DNA of 64,000 nt from Rhizobium hidalgonense. GTDB taxonomy: Bacteria > Pseudomonadota > Alphaproteobacteria > Rhizobiales > Rhizobiaceae. The notes under the pieces were generated by a model. The model did not search any database and was not told the DNA's origin. It saw only the letters and a program-made list of their open reading frames with translations. Every line of letters begins with the position of its first letter. The stretch's first letter is position 1. Shown here in pieces: positions 1 through 9,459 of the stretch. The stretch spans positions 1-64,000 of the forward strand of contig NZ_LODW01000051.1 in NCBI RefSeq assembly GCF_002914525.1. The letters are read 5' to 3'. Position numbers and translations under genes: made by a program.

Positions 1-68
1 GAACGATACCTAAAAGGCGGGTCAATTCTCGGTGGAAACGCCGGGTCAGCTCTCAGTGGAAATCAACA
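1..68. mobile_element. Terminal end of an IS21-like insertion sequence
   Basis: Two imperfect direct copies of a 20-base unit, GGGTCA-N2-TCTC-N-GTGGAAA, lie at 19-38 and 43-62 (period 24). They are followed by ATCAACA ending in CA at 68. Multiple short tandem repeats inside a TG...CA-bounded terminus are typical of IS21-family ends, and this wording is the one I recall from rhizobial IS21 relatives. Only the end is present; the transposase genes would lie outside the window. Family assignment is from memory, not a search. Confidence 0.6.
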
Positions 69-329
69 GCCCCTTATTAAATTGCCGTCTCTCTGGTCAT
101 CCGCAGCATCGCCGAAATGCCCAACTTCGTCAGAGTTTGCGTGCACCGAGGATGCAATCAAAAAGTGTTCCAGATCGTTTCTGAAATGTCGAATGAAGAA
201 GCCGACGGCAGATTCTTCCACGCCCGGCTTATATTGGGCGTCCTTTTCAAAAAAACCGAGGAAGCGAGCTGATGCTCCATATCCCGCGAGATTGACTGAT
301 TGCAGTAGCAACTGAAGGGTATTGCTCAT
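63..329 (-). CDS. Small ORF after the immunity gene, probably truncated by the insertion sequence
   Basis: This 88-codon frame begins at the ATG at 327-329, only 8 bases after the putative immunity gene ends, so it looks like the last gene of the CDI-like operon. I do not recognise the product. It is mixed alpha/beta in character, with an aromatic central part (GFFIRHFRND around residues 45-55), and could be an orphan or second immunity protein. Its stop codon (63-65) lies inside the IS-end repeat and the last residues cross the junction at 68/69. The native C terminus has therefore probably been replaced by insertion. Base composition is AT-richer than the operon's 5' genes, as for the toxin/immunity tail. 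Confidence 0.45.
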   Translation of the reverse strand: MSNTLQLLLQSVNLAGYGASARFLGFFEKDAQYKPGVEESAVGFFIRHFRNDLEHFLIASSVHANSDEVGHFGDAADDQRDGNLIRGC

Positions 330-337
330 TTTAAATG

Positions 338-697
338 CTAGCCGCTTGGGCGGTCTTGGCGGATGGCGTCGAGCCGACGATCCCTGTACCACCATTCCAC
401 GGACGGCATCTCGTTTTTTAGTCGACTCAATAAGCGCCAGCCTTCATCATAGAACTGATCCTCTTCTTCCTTTGAGGAAAAGGAAATGTCGATTTGAAAA
501 TTTGGCTGATCAAGTTTGTAAATTGAATCAAACCAATCCGACCATTGATTTACAGCCTCCGCAAGCGTCTGTGAAATTGGCAGCGTAGAGGGATCAATAT
601 TATCGAGCGTATCCACGTCCCAGATTGCCCAACATTGGACTTCGGCCATCAATTTCAGACTCTTATGGAGTAGAGTAGTAGCTTCACTGGTTGTCAT
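338..697 (-). CDS. Putative CdiI-type immunity protein
   Basis: This 119-residue acidic protein is rich in Trp, Asp and Glu, with no signal peptide or membrane segment, so it should be cytosolic. Its ATG (695-697) overlaps the TGA of the preceding giant exoprotein gene (694-696) by four bases. Its frame has no good Shine-Dalgarno of its own, so translation is probably coupled. A small acidic ORF immediately after a CdiA-type gene is the standard place for the cognate immunity protein, which binds and neutralises the C-terminal toxin domain. Sequence similarity to a named immunity family is not recognised; the assignment rests on position, size, charge and its AT-rich composition, which matches the toxin tip. 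Confidence 0.65.
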   Translation of the reverse strand: MTTSEATTLLHKSLKLMAEVQCWAIWDVDTLDNIDPSTLPISQTLAEAVNQWSDWFDSIYKLDQPNFQIDISFSSKEEEDQFYDEGWRLLSRLKNEMPSVEWWYRDRRLDAIRQDRPSG

Positions 698-3600
698 TTG
701 AAATTCGCTCCGACAATGAACCCGTTGTTTCCAACCGTGATCGCCAGCCGGTAAATCTGACCACGGTAATCAAATTCATAGATCGGACGCCCTGCTCCTC
801 GCCCTTGATAGCCGACGACATTGTTTTGTTGAAGAGCCGCAAATAGGATGGTTGGAATTTCGAGTTCGGAAAAGCCACGCTGAGCAAATTCGGCACCATG
901 CTCGCCGACGATATGACGAAGACCCGCAGTTGAACTGCCGGTTTCGAGCCAAATCGTCTTACCATTTACCCTTTGTATCTCAATTACACTTTGTGGGGCA
1001 ACCTTGGCACCCTTTCCAATTAATTCGTCAATAAGCCGGGTCCTGGTTGTACCGGCGCTCTCAGTGGCGAGTGCCTCGCGTTCGGCCACTCTCTGCTTAA
1101 CGGCGAATGGACCGCCTATTCCGGCGAAAACGCCATTGAATATCTCCCACGGCAGCATCGCCTGATCGACGTTGGCATTTGCGTTGCGTATGCCACTGAT
1201 AAGCTCTGTCTGCCGTATGAGGCTGTCAACGATGCTGATCTGGGTACCATGCTCGCTGTTGTACACAGCAGATGCGAGAACGTAGAACCCAACGATTTGA
1301 GAAAAGGTCTCAGAGTTGATCGACGTATCGCGATAGACATCACCACTTGCATGGAAATAGGTCTGATTACAGCCAGCGCAGAGTCCGGGAATGGAACCTT
1401 TCGGCGCGATGCTGTCGAGAAAGGCAGATGCTGCATCGTTCTGCGGCAAGTTTGCTGCCGAGATGTCCACCTGCTTGAGCGCCTGGTTCGTCAGTTCGCC
1501 GATCGCAATGTTGATCGAGGCGCCGGAGCAAGTATCAACACTGGTGCAATATCCTTGCTGGACCGCATAGCGGGCGGCGTTAGCACCAATGAGCCTGGCC
1601 TCCTCAATGTGAAGCTGTCGGTTGAAAGTCTCGGCGTCGAGCGCAGTGGAGGCCCCTTGGTTTCCGCCAACTGCGGCGCCGACGAGAACCGCCGCCCATT
1701 GGCCGAGCGCATTGCGCTCCTCCTGCGTCAGGTTCGGATTGTCCATCAGCGCCTTGCCGATGACTGCGCCAAGCAGCTCTTGGGTGCCGCCGGCGAAGGC
1801 GCCGAGGCCTATACTTCCACCGGAGACCACCGCAGTGAGAGCGCCGGCCGCCGCATGCAAGGCAATCTTCTCGGGACTTCCGTCGGCAAAGCCCAGCTTC
1901 TGGGAGATCTCGCCGATCGCCATGTTCAGAAGTTGCGAAACGGCTGCGGCACTTGCCTGGCGGCGCTTGAGCGTTTCGATGTCATAAAAATCGGCCTGCG
2001 TGTTCGCTTTGGAGAGATCCGTGTTGAGGCTGGCGAGATCCTGCTTTTGGTCGCTGAGCGTCAGCTTGCCTGGCGACAGGGTTGCAAGCGCCTTGCCATG
2101 ATCCTCCTGCCTCGCGGGCGTATCGACCACAGGCAGCGGGATACCGCTTGGGCTGAGGACGATCCCATACCCCGAAGTGGAGGCGCTCGACACGTTCTCG
2201 ATGTTGGAATAGGTCAGCGCCTTGGCGCTCAACTCGTTGTTCTGAGGATCGGCGGTCGAGGCGATGACGCCGCCTTTGAGGTCGACAGTGCCGCCAGCAG
2301 CCACATGGTAACCGCCATCCCCCGCAATGATCCCGCTCTGCTCGGAGACATTGGCGAAATCGCCCTTGACTTTCCCCGTGCTAGCGCCGCCGGACAGTGC
2401 GCCGGCGGGCGACAGCCCGATCGATGCACCGGCCGTTGTTTCCCTATAGGCGGACGTGTCTTGCTGACTGACGATATTGAGGTTGCCGCCCACATTCGCA
2501 ATGACGGTGTTGCCTGCGACGACAGCACCTTTGAGCGTCGTGTCATTGCCCGAGTTCAGGGCGACGGCGCCGGTGCCCATGACGTGGCTGTTCAGTTGCG
2601 TAACACCGGTTTCGCCGACTTTGCCCATCCCCACGCTGGCGCTGCCGGTCAGACCAATTCCGCCTCCGTTGGGGCCGCCGATTTCCGCGCCGACGCCAAT
2701 GCTAGCGCCCGCCGACGTGCTTTTGCTCGAACTCTCGTTTGTCGCCTGCGCACTCTCCAACACGATGTCGTGGCCTGCCGACAGCAGAACATTGCCGGTG
2801 TTCGCATCGCCCGACACCGTGGGATTGCCGTTTGCATCGTAGCCAGCCGCGATCTGCGCGCCATGGCTGGTGAGGTCGCCGGATGTCGCCTCTATCGCTA
2901 CCGCCCCGCCGGCCCGCACCGACGTGACGACGGGCGAAGAACTGGAAGCGGCATTTTCGTACTTTTGATAATTAAAGCCTGCCGTCAGCGACATAGAAGC
3001 GAGACTGCTGTCACCCTTCGAGATGCTGTCGAGCGTCTTATAGGCATTGATCGCCGCGAGTGCGGCCGGCGCCGCAGTGTAAAGGCCAGCATTGTCGCCG
3101 AGACCTCTTGCCGCCGATTGCACGCTCTCGGCTGCACTAACGAGTCCCGACGAAACCGAGAGAGTGATGCCGGCGAAGAACTCCTCATGCAAGTGCTCGT
3201 AGTTCGTCTGGTCCTGAGCCGAGAGCAGGTTGACATCCCGATCAGCCAAGATGGCAACATCATGTTCTGCCGAGACTTGAGCGGCCTGGAGGTTGGCGTC
3301 TCGCCCGGCTGATATCGTCAGATCACGGCCGGCAGAGAGGGTCGAGACGGCATTGGTCGCCGAAGATTGTGCAGTCTGATCGACCGACTTCCCATAGCCG
3401 ATGCCAATTGAGGCGCCGCCATTGCCGGAACTGAATGCGATGCCAAAGCCGGAGCGCTTTTCCTTCTCTTCAGCAGAAGCGGTTTCCGCACCCGGTGTAA
3501 TGTTGATGTCACGGGCGGCATCGAGGACAAGGTCCTGCTTGGCACTAATGCTTGAACCGAGGATGTTGACGTCGGTCTCGCGCGATTTGAGCGTCACATC

Positions 3601-6600
3601 CGTTCCGGCTGACAGCACCGACGCGACGTTGAGTTCCGAGGCTTGTTTGCCGCTCTTCTGTTCCTTGCCCCAGAGAGATATGAAGCCGTCGCCGGAGCCA
3701 ACGAAGAGACCGGATTTCTTGCGCGTGATCTCAAGCTCATGCTGTTCGGCCGCACCGATGACAGAGACGCTGTCGCCCTCGATGGAAATTGAGCCGTCCG
3801 CATCGGCCTTGGAGCCTGCGATCACCGCTGCACCGGCGGCATTCAGGTTGATATTGCCGGATGCTCCGAGTTCGGAGGCGACGGTCGTCTCGTCATAGCT
3901 CTTGTAGCTGGACGAGCCCTTGGACAGGAAGCTGCTGCGCGAGCCCTTGTCGTCCTTGGCGCTGGTGTCCTTGCCGGATGCGATGACGAGGTCGCCCGTG
4001 GCGGTAATGTTCAAGTCGGCGGGGCCGGCCTCACTACCGGCTTCGACCCTTGAGGCGGAGATAACCGTGTCCTTGCCCGAGGTAATGTCGACACCGGCAC
4101 CGCCCGTGATGGCGGAGCCGACGGCTGTCGTCGTTTCCAGATGGGTGGTCGTCTTCTCGCTCTTGCCGAGGAACCCGCCCTTGGTGCTGAGCTTGGTGTC
4201 GAGGGTCGCGGTGTCGGTGGCTTCGGCGATCGTCACGTTGCCGTCGGCCTTGAGAGCCACCTTGCCGTCGGCGTCAAGTCTGCTGCCGACGATATTGAGG
4301 TCGTGATCGCCGCTGCCGTTGCCTGCGGTCACCGAGAGATCGCCGCCGGCCGATATCTCCGAGCCGACATGGGTGATCGACGAGGCGGACTTCTTGCCGA
4401 AGGTGGACGCGGAATGCTCCTGCGCGGCCGTGACGTTGATATCGTCGCCGGCGCTGAGCGCGACATTTCCGCCGGCGTTGACGGAGGAGCCGGAGAGCAG
4501 GACGTCGTCGCCTGCCTTGATGGTCGCATTCGTGCCGGCGGAAAGCTGCGATTGCTGCTGGTCGGTGGAAAGCGTCCTGGTGTAGCCGGACTGGTTGTTG
4601 CGGGCGACATCGGTCGACACCACGGCCACCGAGCCGTTGTCGGCGGTCACATCGAGCGTCGTGCCCGCCTTGGCGGAGCTGCCGATGACGTTGACATTGT
4701 CGGTGGCCTTGATCGTCAGGGCCTTGCCGCTGGCGACCTGGCTGCCGGTGGCGTTCTGTTGGCCTGCATTGTCGACCTTGACGGCATCCAGAGTTACATT
4801 CTTGCCGGTGAGCGAGGCGTTGTCTGTGGCATTGACGACAGCACCTTTTAGCGTCAGGTCGGCTGCGGCGGCAAGGTTCGCATTGCCACCGGCGGTCACC
4901 GCGGCATTAGGATTGACCATCGCCTGGCCGCCGAGATCCATGGATTGCGCACTCAGGGTCAGCGCGCCGGAGGATGACAGCGACACGTCTTTGCCGGCCT
5001 TGAAGCTGCCGCCGTTCGACGAAATCGAGGTGCCGGACACGGAAAGGTCATTGGAGGCGACCATGGCGCCGGAATTGTTGATCTGGCCGCCCCCAACGGT
5101 GACCGATGAGGCCGACATCAGGGCGCCGGAGGCCGTCAGTTGCGCCGTTGCCGTGCTCGGAAGATAGACGACCGGCGCCCACACCTCGATGCCATTGACC
5201 ACCTGCTTCTGATAGAGCACGACCGGCTTGGTCAGCGCGGCGACCGCTTCGGGGGTGAGCGCCTGGCCGAGCTGCAGATGATTGTCGCTGGCGTATTTGA
5301 TGCCATTATCCAGCAGCGTCTTGACCTGCTCGGTGGCATCGCTGCCGGGGATGAAGGAGCCCGGTCCCAGGCCCTGGCCGGCAAGCTGCTGGATCTGCTT
5401 TGCGATCAACTGGTTTTCGAAATAGGCGTCGCCAAGGAAGGGAACCGTCGTGTCAGGCTGATAGCCAATGCGGTTCATGAAATAGCTGGAGCCGTAGAGG
5501 GTGCCGACATCGAGGAATTTGGCGCGCGATTCGAACAGGAAGGTCTGTCCCGGGATCGGGTCGCCGACACCACCCGATTGCGGATCGATCGGGGGCGCTA
5601 GGGCAGCGCCGCCGAGCCCCGAATTGACGTTGAACAGTGCACCGCCGGCCGTCAGCCCGGAGAGCGCCGAGAGCGGATTGCCGGGATTGCTTGCGGCGGC
5701 CACGCTGGCGCCGCCGGCCATCGAGCCGGCCGCCGACGTATTGTTGACGCTGCTGTAATTGACAGAGAGGGCGCCGCCGGCCTTGATATTGGCCGATACG
5801 CCGCCGATCGCCTGGACGGAGCTGACGATCGTCGAGCCGTTGGCGATGTTCTTCGAGGGATTGGCAGTGCCGTTGGCATTATAGGCCGTGCAGGCGCCCT
5901 GGGCGTGGCAGGTCGTCGTCGTCGTGCGAAACAGGCTGACGCCGGTATTATCAAGCGTCGAGCCCTTCAGCGTCGCGCTGCCACCGGCCTCGATCGAGCT
6001 GTAGGAATTGGTGAGATTGGTAGCGTCGATGTTGAGGTTGCGGCTCGCCCGGATCGTCGCTTCCGGGCTGAGCGTGCCGACCAACCGGTCTTCGTAGACC
6101 GACTGGCTGAGGTTTGACGACCAGTCCCATGAATAGGTGGTGCTTTCGTCAGAGCCGCTGAAATTCACCTCGTCGACGATGAAATAGCGCGACGGATCGT
6201 TGGGATCGACAACGGGATTGCCGTTCGCATCCCTCGGTACGCGGGCTCTGATCCAGTCGATGATCGGCGTGACCTTCTCCGGCCCGTCGGCCGAGATCCA
6301 GGTCCACGCGCGGTAGGTGGTACCGTCGGCAAGCGTCGCCTTCGACCAGAGCAGCGGCTGATAATCCTGCCACAACCCCGGATCGACGCCAGCATAGAGC
6401 TGGAACATGTTCTGATCCGCGGTCTCGAGATAGCCGAAAGGCAGGCCGGCGGCGACGGGGTTGAGCGTGAAGCCGCTGACGACGCCCGAGGAAACCAGCG
6501 TCCCGGTCGTCCATTGCGGAGTGGCGGCCCGCTGGTTGGTCAGATTGCTGGTCAGGATGGACATGTCGTTTCCGGCCTGGATCAGACCGGAAACATTGGT

Positions 6601-8772
6601 GACTTCAGCATTTCTCTGTAACGCCGTCACCCCGGCAATCGTAAGATCCTTGCCTGATATGATGGCGCCCTGGTCGTTCGTAAGGACCCCGCCGATGAAC
6701 AGACGGGCATCATTGCGGGCATAGGCAAGGCCGGTGGCGTTGTTGGTCAGATCGCCGGAAATGTTGACGGTGAGATCGTGGCCGGCGGCCAATTGCCCGG
6801 CATTGGTCAGCGACGGCAGGGTCAGCGTCAGGTCGTGATCGGCGAGCAGCGCCGTGCTGGCCGAGGTGGAGAGGCTAGAGGCGTTGATGGCGATGTCGCC
6901 CGAACCGCCGGCATTGGTGACGGCATTGATCCTGGCACCGCTGAGATCGGCGGTGCCGGAGAGATTGAGGGCGAGGCCGCCGAGAGTGATGCTGCTGTTG
7001 GCGAGGTTGGCGCTGGCGGCATTGAGCGTCAGCGTACCGCCGGCGGCGAGGTTGCTCGCCCTGCCATTGGAGAGGTCGATATTGGTGGCGGTGAGCGTCA
7101 GGTTGCCGGCAGTGCTGGTGGGATTGCCGTAGCTGATCTGGCCGGAGGCGGAGAGATCGGCGTCGCCGAGGCTCCGCAGCTTGCTATAGGCGAGATTCTG
7201 GCTGGCATCGGCCGAAAGATCCCCGCTGCTCACCAGCGCATTGGAAACGGTGATCGAACCATTCGTGGCGGTAAGGCTCATATCGCCCGCCGGCTGCAGC
7301 ACCAGTGCGGCATTGGCGGATTGGGCGGTGGCGGTGAGATCGACGCCGGAGGCGATCGTGGCGGCTGCAATCGAACGGCCTGAAGCCGTGACGTTGCCCT
7401 CAGCCAGGACATCACCCGATATGGCAACGTCGGCGCCGGCCGACAGCGTGAGATTGTTGCCGCTGACAAGCGAGGCGGCGGCGATCGCGCCTGAAGTCGC
7501 AGTAACGGAAAGAGAGCCTGTGCTCTTCACCGAACCTGCAATCTGGATACCGCCCAAGGTGGCGGACAGGATGAGCGCATTGCCCGCCACGACGCTGCCG
7601 GCGGCGATACCGGCAGACGACGTTATCTGGACGTTGGCGGCGCTGTTCACCTCGCCTGCGACACTCAAGAGGCCGCTGCTGCCGGACAACAGGATGTCAT
7701 CATCGGCGGCGACCGTATCGAGGGTGATGCCCTGGTCCGCCTGAACGGTGACCTTTGCCTTCGACGTGACCTTGGCAGCCGTCACCTTCGCCTTCGAGGA
7801 GATCGAAACGCCCTGCTGGCCGGAGACATTGCCGAGCGAGATCTTGCCGTCGGCAGACAGGAACAGCTCGCCGGCATTGGCGGCCATGTCGCCGCGCATG
7901 CGCACGCCGGCGCCCTTTTCGGTGACGACGATCTTGATGCGGTCGGCCTGCATGGCGCCGAGCGCCGAACCGTCGATCGCATATTCCGGCGTGCCTGATG
8001 TGGCGGCAAGCGCCGTGGCGTTGCCGGTGGCATAGTCGAACTGATTGCGGCCGGCCGTGACGCGAAGATCCTTGCCGTAGACCGGGCCGTTGACGGTGAC
8101 TGAACGCGAAACGATATCGAAGAGATCCACAGCGCCAGGGCCGGCGGCGAAGTTGCCGCCATTCGGTCCGATGGTGACATCGCCGCCGTTGACCGTGAAT
8201 CCTTTCAGCGCGCCGTCCGCGCCGATATCGGGGACGCCTGTCGTCAGCGTCGCATGCGGCGTGTTGATGAAGCCGCAGCCGTCGCAAGTGATGCCGTTCG
8301 GGTTGGCGATGACGACATCGGCGCGCCCGCCGAACACCTCGATCGCGCCGTTCAATGCCGAGCGGTTGCCGCTGGTGACTTCGTTGAGGATGACCGATGC
8401 CGGCCCGGATGTATTGAGATTGGCATTGCCGGGCGTGACGCCGCCGAGATTGGAGTTGCCGATCTCGCCCTTGAAGTTGCTGAGGATCAGCCCCGGCGTG
8501 CTGACGTTGAAATTGTCGTATTTGTTATGCGACAGGCCCTGGCTGTTCGGCGCGACGATGTCGATCAGCGGCACGCCATTCGGCGCCGTGCCGATGGCCG
8601 GCTGGTTGGCCGCCGGCGCCGTGGTGCTTGCCGAAACCGACTGGGCGTTGGCAAGCATCGGCTGAAAGACCAGCAGCGCGCTGAGCACGATCGCAAGCGA
8701 GCGATTGGCAAATGTGCCGAGCCGGGAGGCAAGGCTTCCTGCATTCGAACCAAGATCGGTTTTCTCACGCAT
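694..8772 (-). CDS. Filamentous-haemagglutinin-type TpsA / CdiA-like contact-dependent toxin
   Basis: A 2,692-residue exoprotein secreted through the TpsB partner encoded upstream. The start is set at 8772, where GGAAAG sits 8 bases before ATG; an in-frame start at 8856 is possible but lacks that site. Residues 1-44 are a long signal peptide ending ANAQ. The TPS secretion domain follows to about residue 290 and includes the NPNGI motif. A very long stretch of haemagglutinin beta-helix repeats comes next. From about 2345 a pretoxin-like region (ALGQWAAVLVGAAVGG) is present, but a canonical VENN motif is absent. The last ~100 residues form a compact domain with RHIVGEH (His 2620 and 2625), a GYQGRG loop and ITVGNNGFIVG, a pattern I associate with BECR-fold RNase toxins. 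Toxin subclass is uncertain. The overlapping immunity gene supports a CDI role. Confidence 0.85.
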   Translation of the reverse strand: MREKTDLGSNAGSLASRLGTFANRSLAIVLSALLVFQPMLANAQSVSASTTAPAANQPAIGTAPNGVPLIDIVAPNSQGLSHNKYDNFNVSTPGLILSNFKGEIGNSNLGGVTPGNANLNTSGPASVILNEVTSGNRSALNGAIEVFGGRADVVIANPNGITCDGCGFINTPHATLTTGVPDIGADGALKGFTVNGGDVTIGPNGGNFAAGPGAVDLFDIVSRSVTVNGPVYGKDLRVTAGRNQFDYATGNATALAATSGTPEYAIDGSALGAMQADRIKIVVTEKGAGVRMRGDMAANAGELFLSADGKISLGNVSGQQGVSISSKAKVTAAKVTSKAKVTVQADQGITLDTVAADDDILLSGSSGLLSVAGEVNSAANVQITSSAGIAAGSVVAGNALILSATLGGIQIAGSVKSTGSLSVTATSGAIAAASLVSGNNLTLSAGADVAISGDVLAEGNVTASGRSIAAATIASGVDLTATAQSANAALVLQPAGDMSLTATNGSITVSNALVSSGDLSADASQNLAYSKLRSLGDADLSASGQISYGNPTSTAGNLTLTATNIDLSNGRASNLAAGGTLTLNAASANLANSSITLGGLALNLSGTADLSGARINAVTNAGGSGDIAINASSLSTSASTALLADHDLTLTLPSLTNAGQLAAGHDLTVNISGDLTNNATGLAYARNDARLFIGGVLTNDQGAIISGKDLTIAGVTALQRNAEVTNVSGLIQAGNDMSILTSNLTNQRAATPQWTTGTLVSSGVVSGFTLNPVAAGLPFGYLETADQNMFQLYAGVDPGLWQDYQPLLWSKATLADGTTYRAWTWISADGPEKVTPIIDWIRARVPRDANGNPVVDPNDPSRYFIVDEVNFSGSDESTTYSWDWSSNLSQSVYEDRLVGTLSPEATIRASRNLNIDATNLTNSYSSIEAGGSATLKGSTLDNTGVSLFRTTTTTCHAQGACTAYNANGTANPSKNIANGSTIVSSVQAIGGVSANIKAGGALSVNYSSVNNTSAAGSMAGGASVAAASNPGNPLSALSGLTAGGALFNVNSGLGGAALAPPIDPQSGGVGDPIPGQTFLFESRAKFLDVGTLYGSSYFMNRIGYQPDTTVPFLGDAYFENQLIAKQIQQLAGQGLGPGSFIPGSDATEQVKTLLDNGIKYASDNHLQLGQALTPEAVAALTKPVVLYQKQVVNGIEVWAPVVYLPSTATAQLTASGALMSASSVTVGGGQINNSGAMVASNDLSVSGTSISSNGGSFKAGKDVSLSSSGALTLSAQSMDLGGQAMVNPNAAVTAGGNANLAAAADLTLKGAVVNATDNASLTGKNVTLDAVKVDNAGQQNATGSQVASGKALTIKATDNVNVIGSSAKAGTTLDVTADNGSVAVVSTDVARNNQSGYTRTLSTDQQQSQLSAGTNATIKAGDDVLLSGSSVNAGGNVALSAGDDINVTAAQEHSASTFGKKSASSITHVGSEISAGGDLSVTAGNGSGDHDLNIVGSRLDADGKVALKADGNVTIAEATDTATLDTKLSTKGGFLGKSEKTTTHLETTTAVGSAITGGAGVDITSGKDTVISASRVEAGSEAGPADLNITATGDLVIASGKDTSAKDDKGSRSSFLSKGSSSYKSYDETTVASELGASGNINLNAAGAAVIAGSKADADGSISIEGDSVSVIGAAEQHELEITRKKSGLFVGSGDGFISLWGKEQKSGKQASELNVASVLSAGTDVTLKSRETDVNILGSSISAKQDLVLDAARDINITPGAETASAEEKEKRSGFGIAFSSGNGGASIGIGYGKSVDQTAQSSATNAVSTLSAGRDLTISAGRDANLQAAQVSAEHDVAILADRDVNLLSAQDQTNYEHLHEEFFAGITLSVSSGLVSAAESVQSAARGLGDNAGLYTAAPAALAAINAYKTLDSISKGDSSLASMSLTAGFNYQKYENAASSSSPVVTSVRAGGAVAIEATSGDLTSHGAQIAAGYDANGNPTVSGDANTGNVLLSAGHDIVLESAQATNESSSKSTSAGASIGVGAEIGGPNGGGIGLTGSASVGMGKVGETGVTQLNSHVMGTGAVALNSGNDTTLKGAVVAGNTVIANVGGNLNIVSQQDTSAYRETTAGASIGLSPAGALSGGASTGKVKGDFANVSEQSGIIAGDGGYHVAAGGTVDLKGGVIASTADPQNNELSAKALTYSNIENVSSASTSGYGIVLSPSGIPLPVVDTPARQEDHGKALATLSPGKLTLSDQKQDLASLNTDLSKANTQADFYDIETLKRRQASAAAVSQLLNMAIGEISQKLGFADGSPEKIALHAAAGALTAVVSGGSIGLGAFAGGTQELLGAVIGKALMDNPNLTQEERNALGQWAAVLVGAAVGGNQGASTALDAETFNRQLHIEEARLIGANAARYAVQQGYCTSVDTCSGASINIAIGELTNQALKQVDISAANLPQNDAASAFLDSIAPKGSIPGLCAGCNQTYFHASGDVYRDTSINSETFSQIVGFYVLASAVYNSEHGTQISIVDSLIRQTELISGIRNANANVDQAMLPWEIFNGVFAGIGGPFAVKQRVAEREALATESAGTTRTRLIDELIGKGAKVAPQSVIEIQRVNGKTIWLETGSSTAGLRHIVGEHGAEFAQRGFSELEIPTILFAALQQNNVVGYQGRGAGRPIYEFDYRGQIYRLAITVGNNGFIVGANFK

Positions 8773-8864
8773 CGTTTTGTCTTTCCAAACGCACAACTGG
8801 TTTTGTCTCGACATCATGGCCCGGCGCTGCCTTGACTGCGGCGGTGCCGGGCTCATCGCGGTGC

Positions 8865-9419
8865 TTACTTCTGGGTGAGCCAGGTCTTCACATTCCGGGT
8901 GAAGGACTTGGACAGGCGCTGTGCCATGATGTCGGGCGCCCCCGAGGTCGTTGCCGCATTGATGGCGACAGCAACGATCACGCCGTAGCCACTCCCGCGC
9001 ATGGAGAGGTCTTCGCCATGGATATTTTGCGCTTCGGCGATCAATTGCCCTGTCTTGGCGTCCTCCAGCCGGACGGTCCCATCGATCATGCTGTCATGGC
9101 CGCCGATAATCCGGGCCTGTTTGGTGGTGACATCGAAGACGTGCAGCGTGACGACCAACCTGCCGCGCGTGGGGCCGCCAGGCACGCCGATCAGTTCCTT
9201 CGCCATCGTGGCCTGAAGTGTGCGAACCGCCTCCTGGACCTGCTGGTCCGGCTTGTCGCCGAAACCGAATGTCTTGACGTCGGGGGCCAGCTCGATCCGA
9301 ATCTCGCGCACCGATGTCCGCTGAAGGGCGGCGATCAGCCGGGGGTCTATCCTCGTGGTGACGCAGGAGGCCAACGTCGCCGCCAGCAGGAGAAGGGTTA
9401 GAAAACGCATGATACGCAT
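8865..9419 (-). CDS. Predicted outer-membrane lipoprotein of the TPS operon
   Basis: 184 residues. A hydrophobic signal is followed by a lipobox, LASC, with Cys about residue 19, so the protein should be lipid-anchored. The mature part has a beta-rich domain (RGRLVVTLHVFDV) followed by an EAQNIHGED segment, resembling uncharacterised DUF4410-like lipoproteins; this resemblance is from memory. It lies between the broken lipoprotein gene and the tpsA/cdiA gene on the same strand, so it is part of the operon. Burkholderia bcp loci carry a small lipoprotein (BcpO) in a comparable position that assists the system; whether this protein is a functional analogue is inference only. Confidence 0.75.
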   Translation of the reverse strand: MRIMRFLTLLLLAATLASCVTTRIDPRLIAALQRTSVREIRIELAPDVKTFGFGDKPDQQVQEAVRTLQATMAKELIGVPGGPTRGRLVVTLHVFDVTTKQARIIGGHDSMIDGTVRLEDAKTGQLIAEAQNIHGEDLSMRGSGYGVIVAVAINAATTSGAPDIMAQRLSKSFTRNVKTWLTQK

Positions 9420-9459
9420 AACAACTCCAGGATTCTCTAGTTCGATTGGTCTGCAGGGT

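Noticed and set aside
1249..3312. Long plus-strand open frame opposite the giant exoprotein gene
   Set aside because: It is the antisense shadow of a GC-rich, stop-poor gene. The product is Arg/Gly-rich without domains, there is no ribosome site, and the minus-strand reading has clear haemagglutinin repeats.
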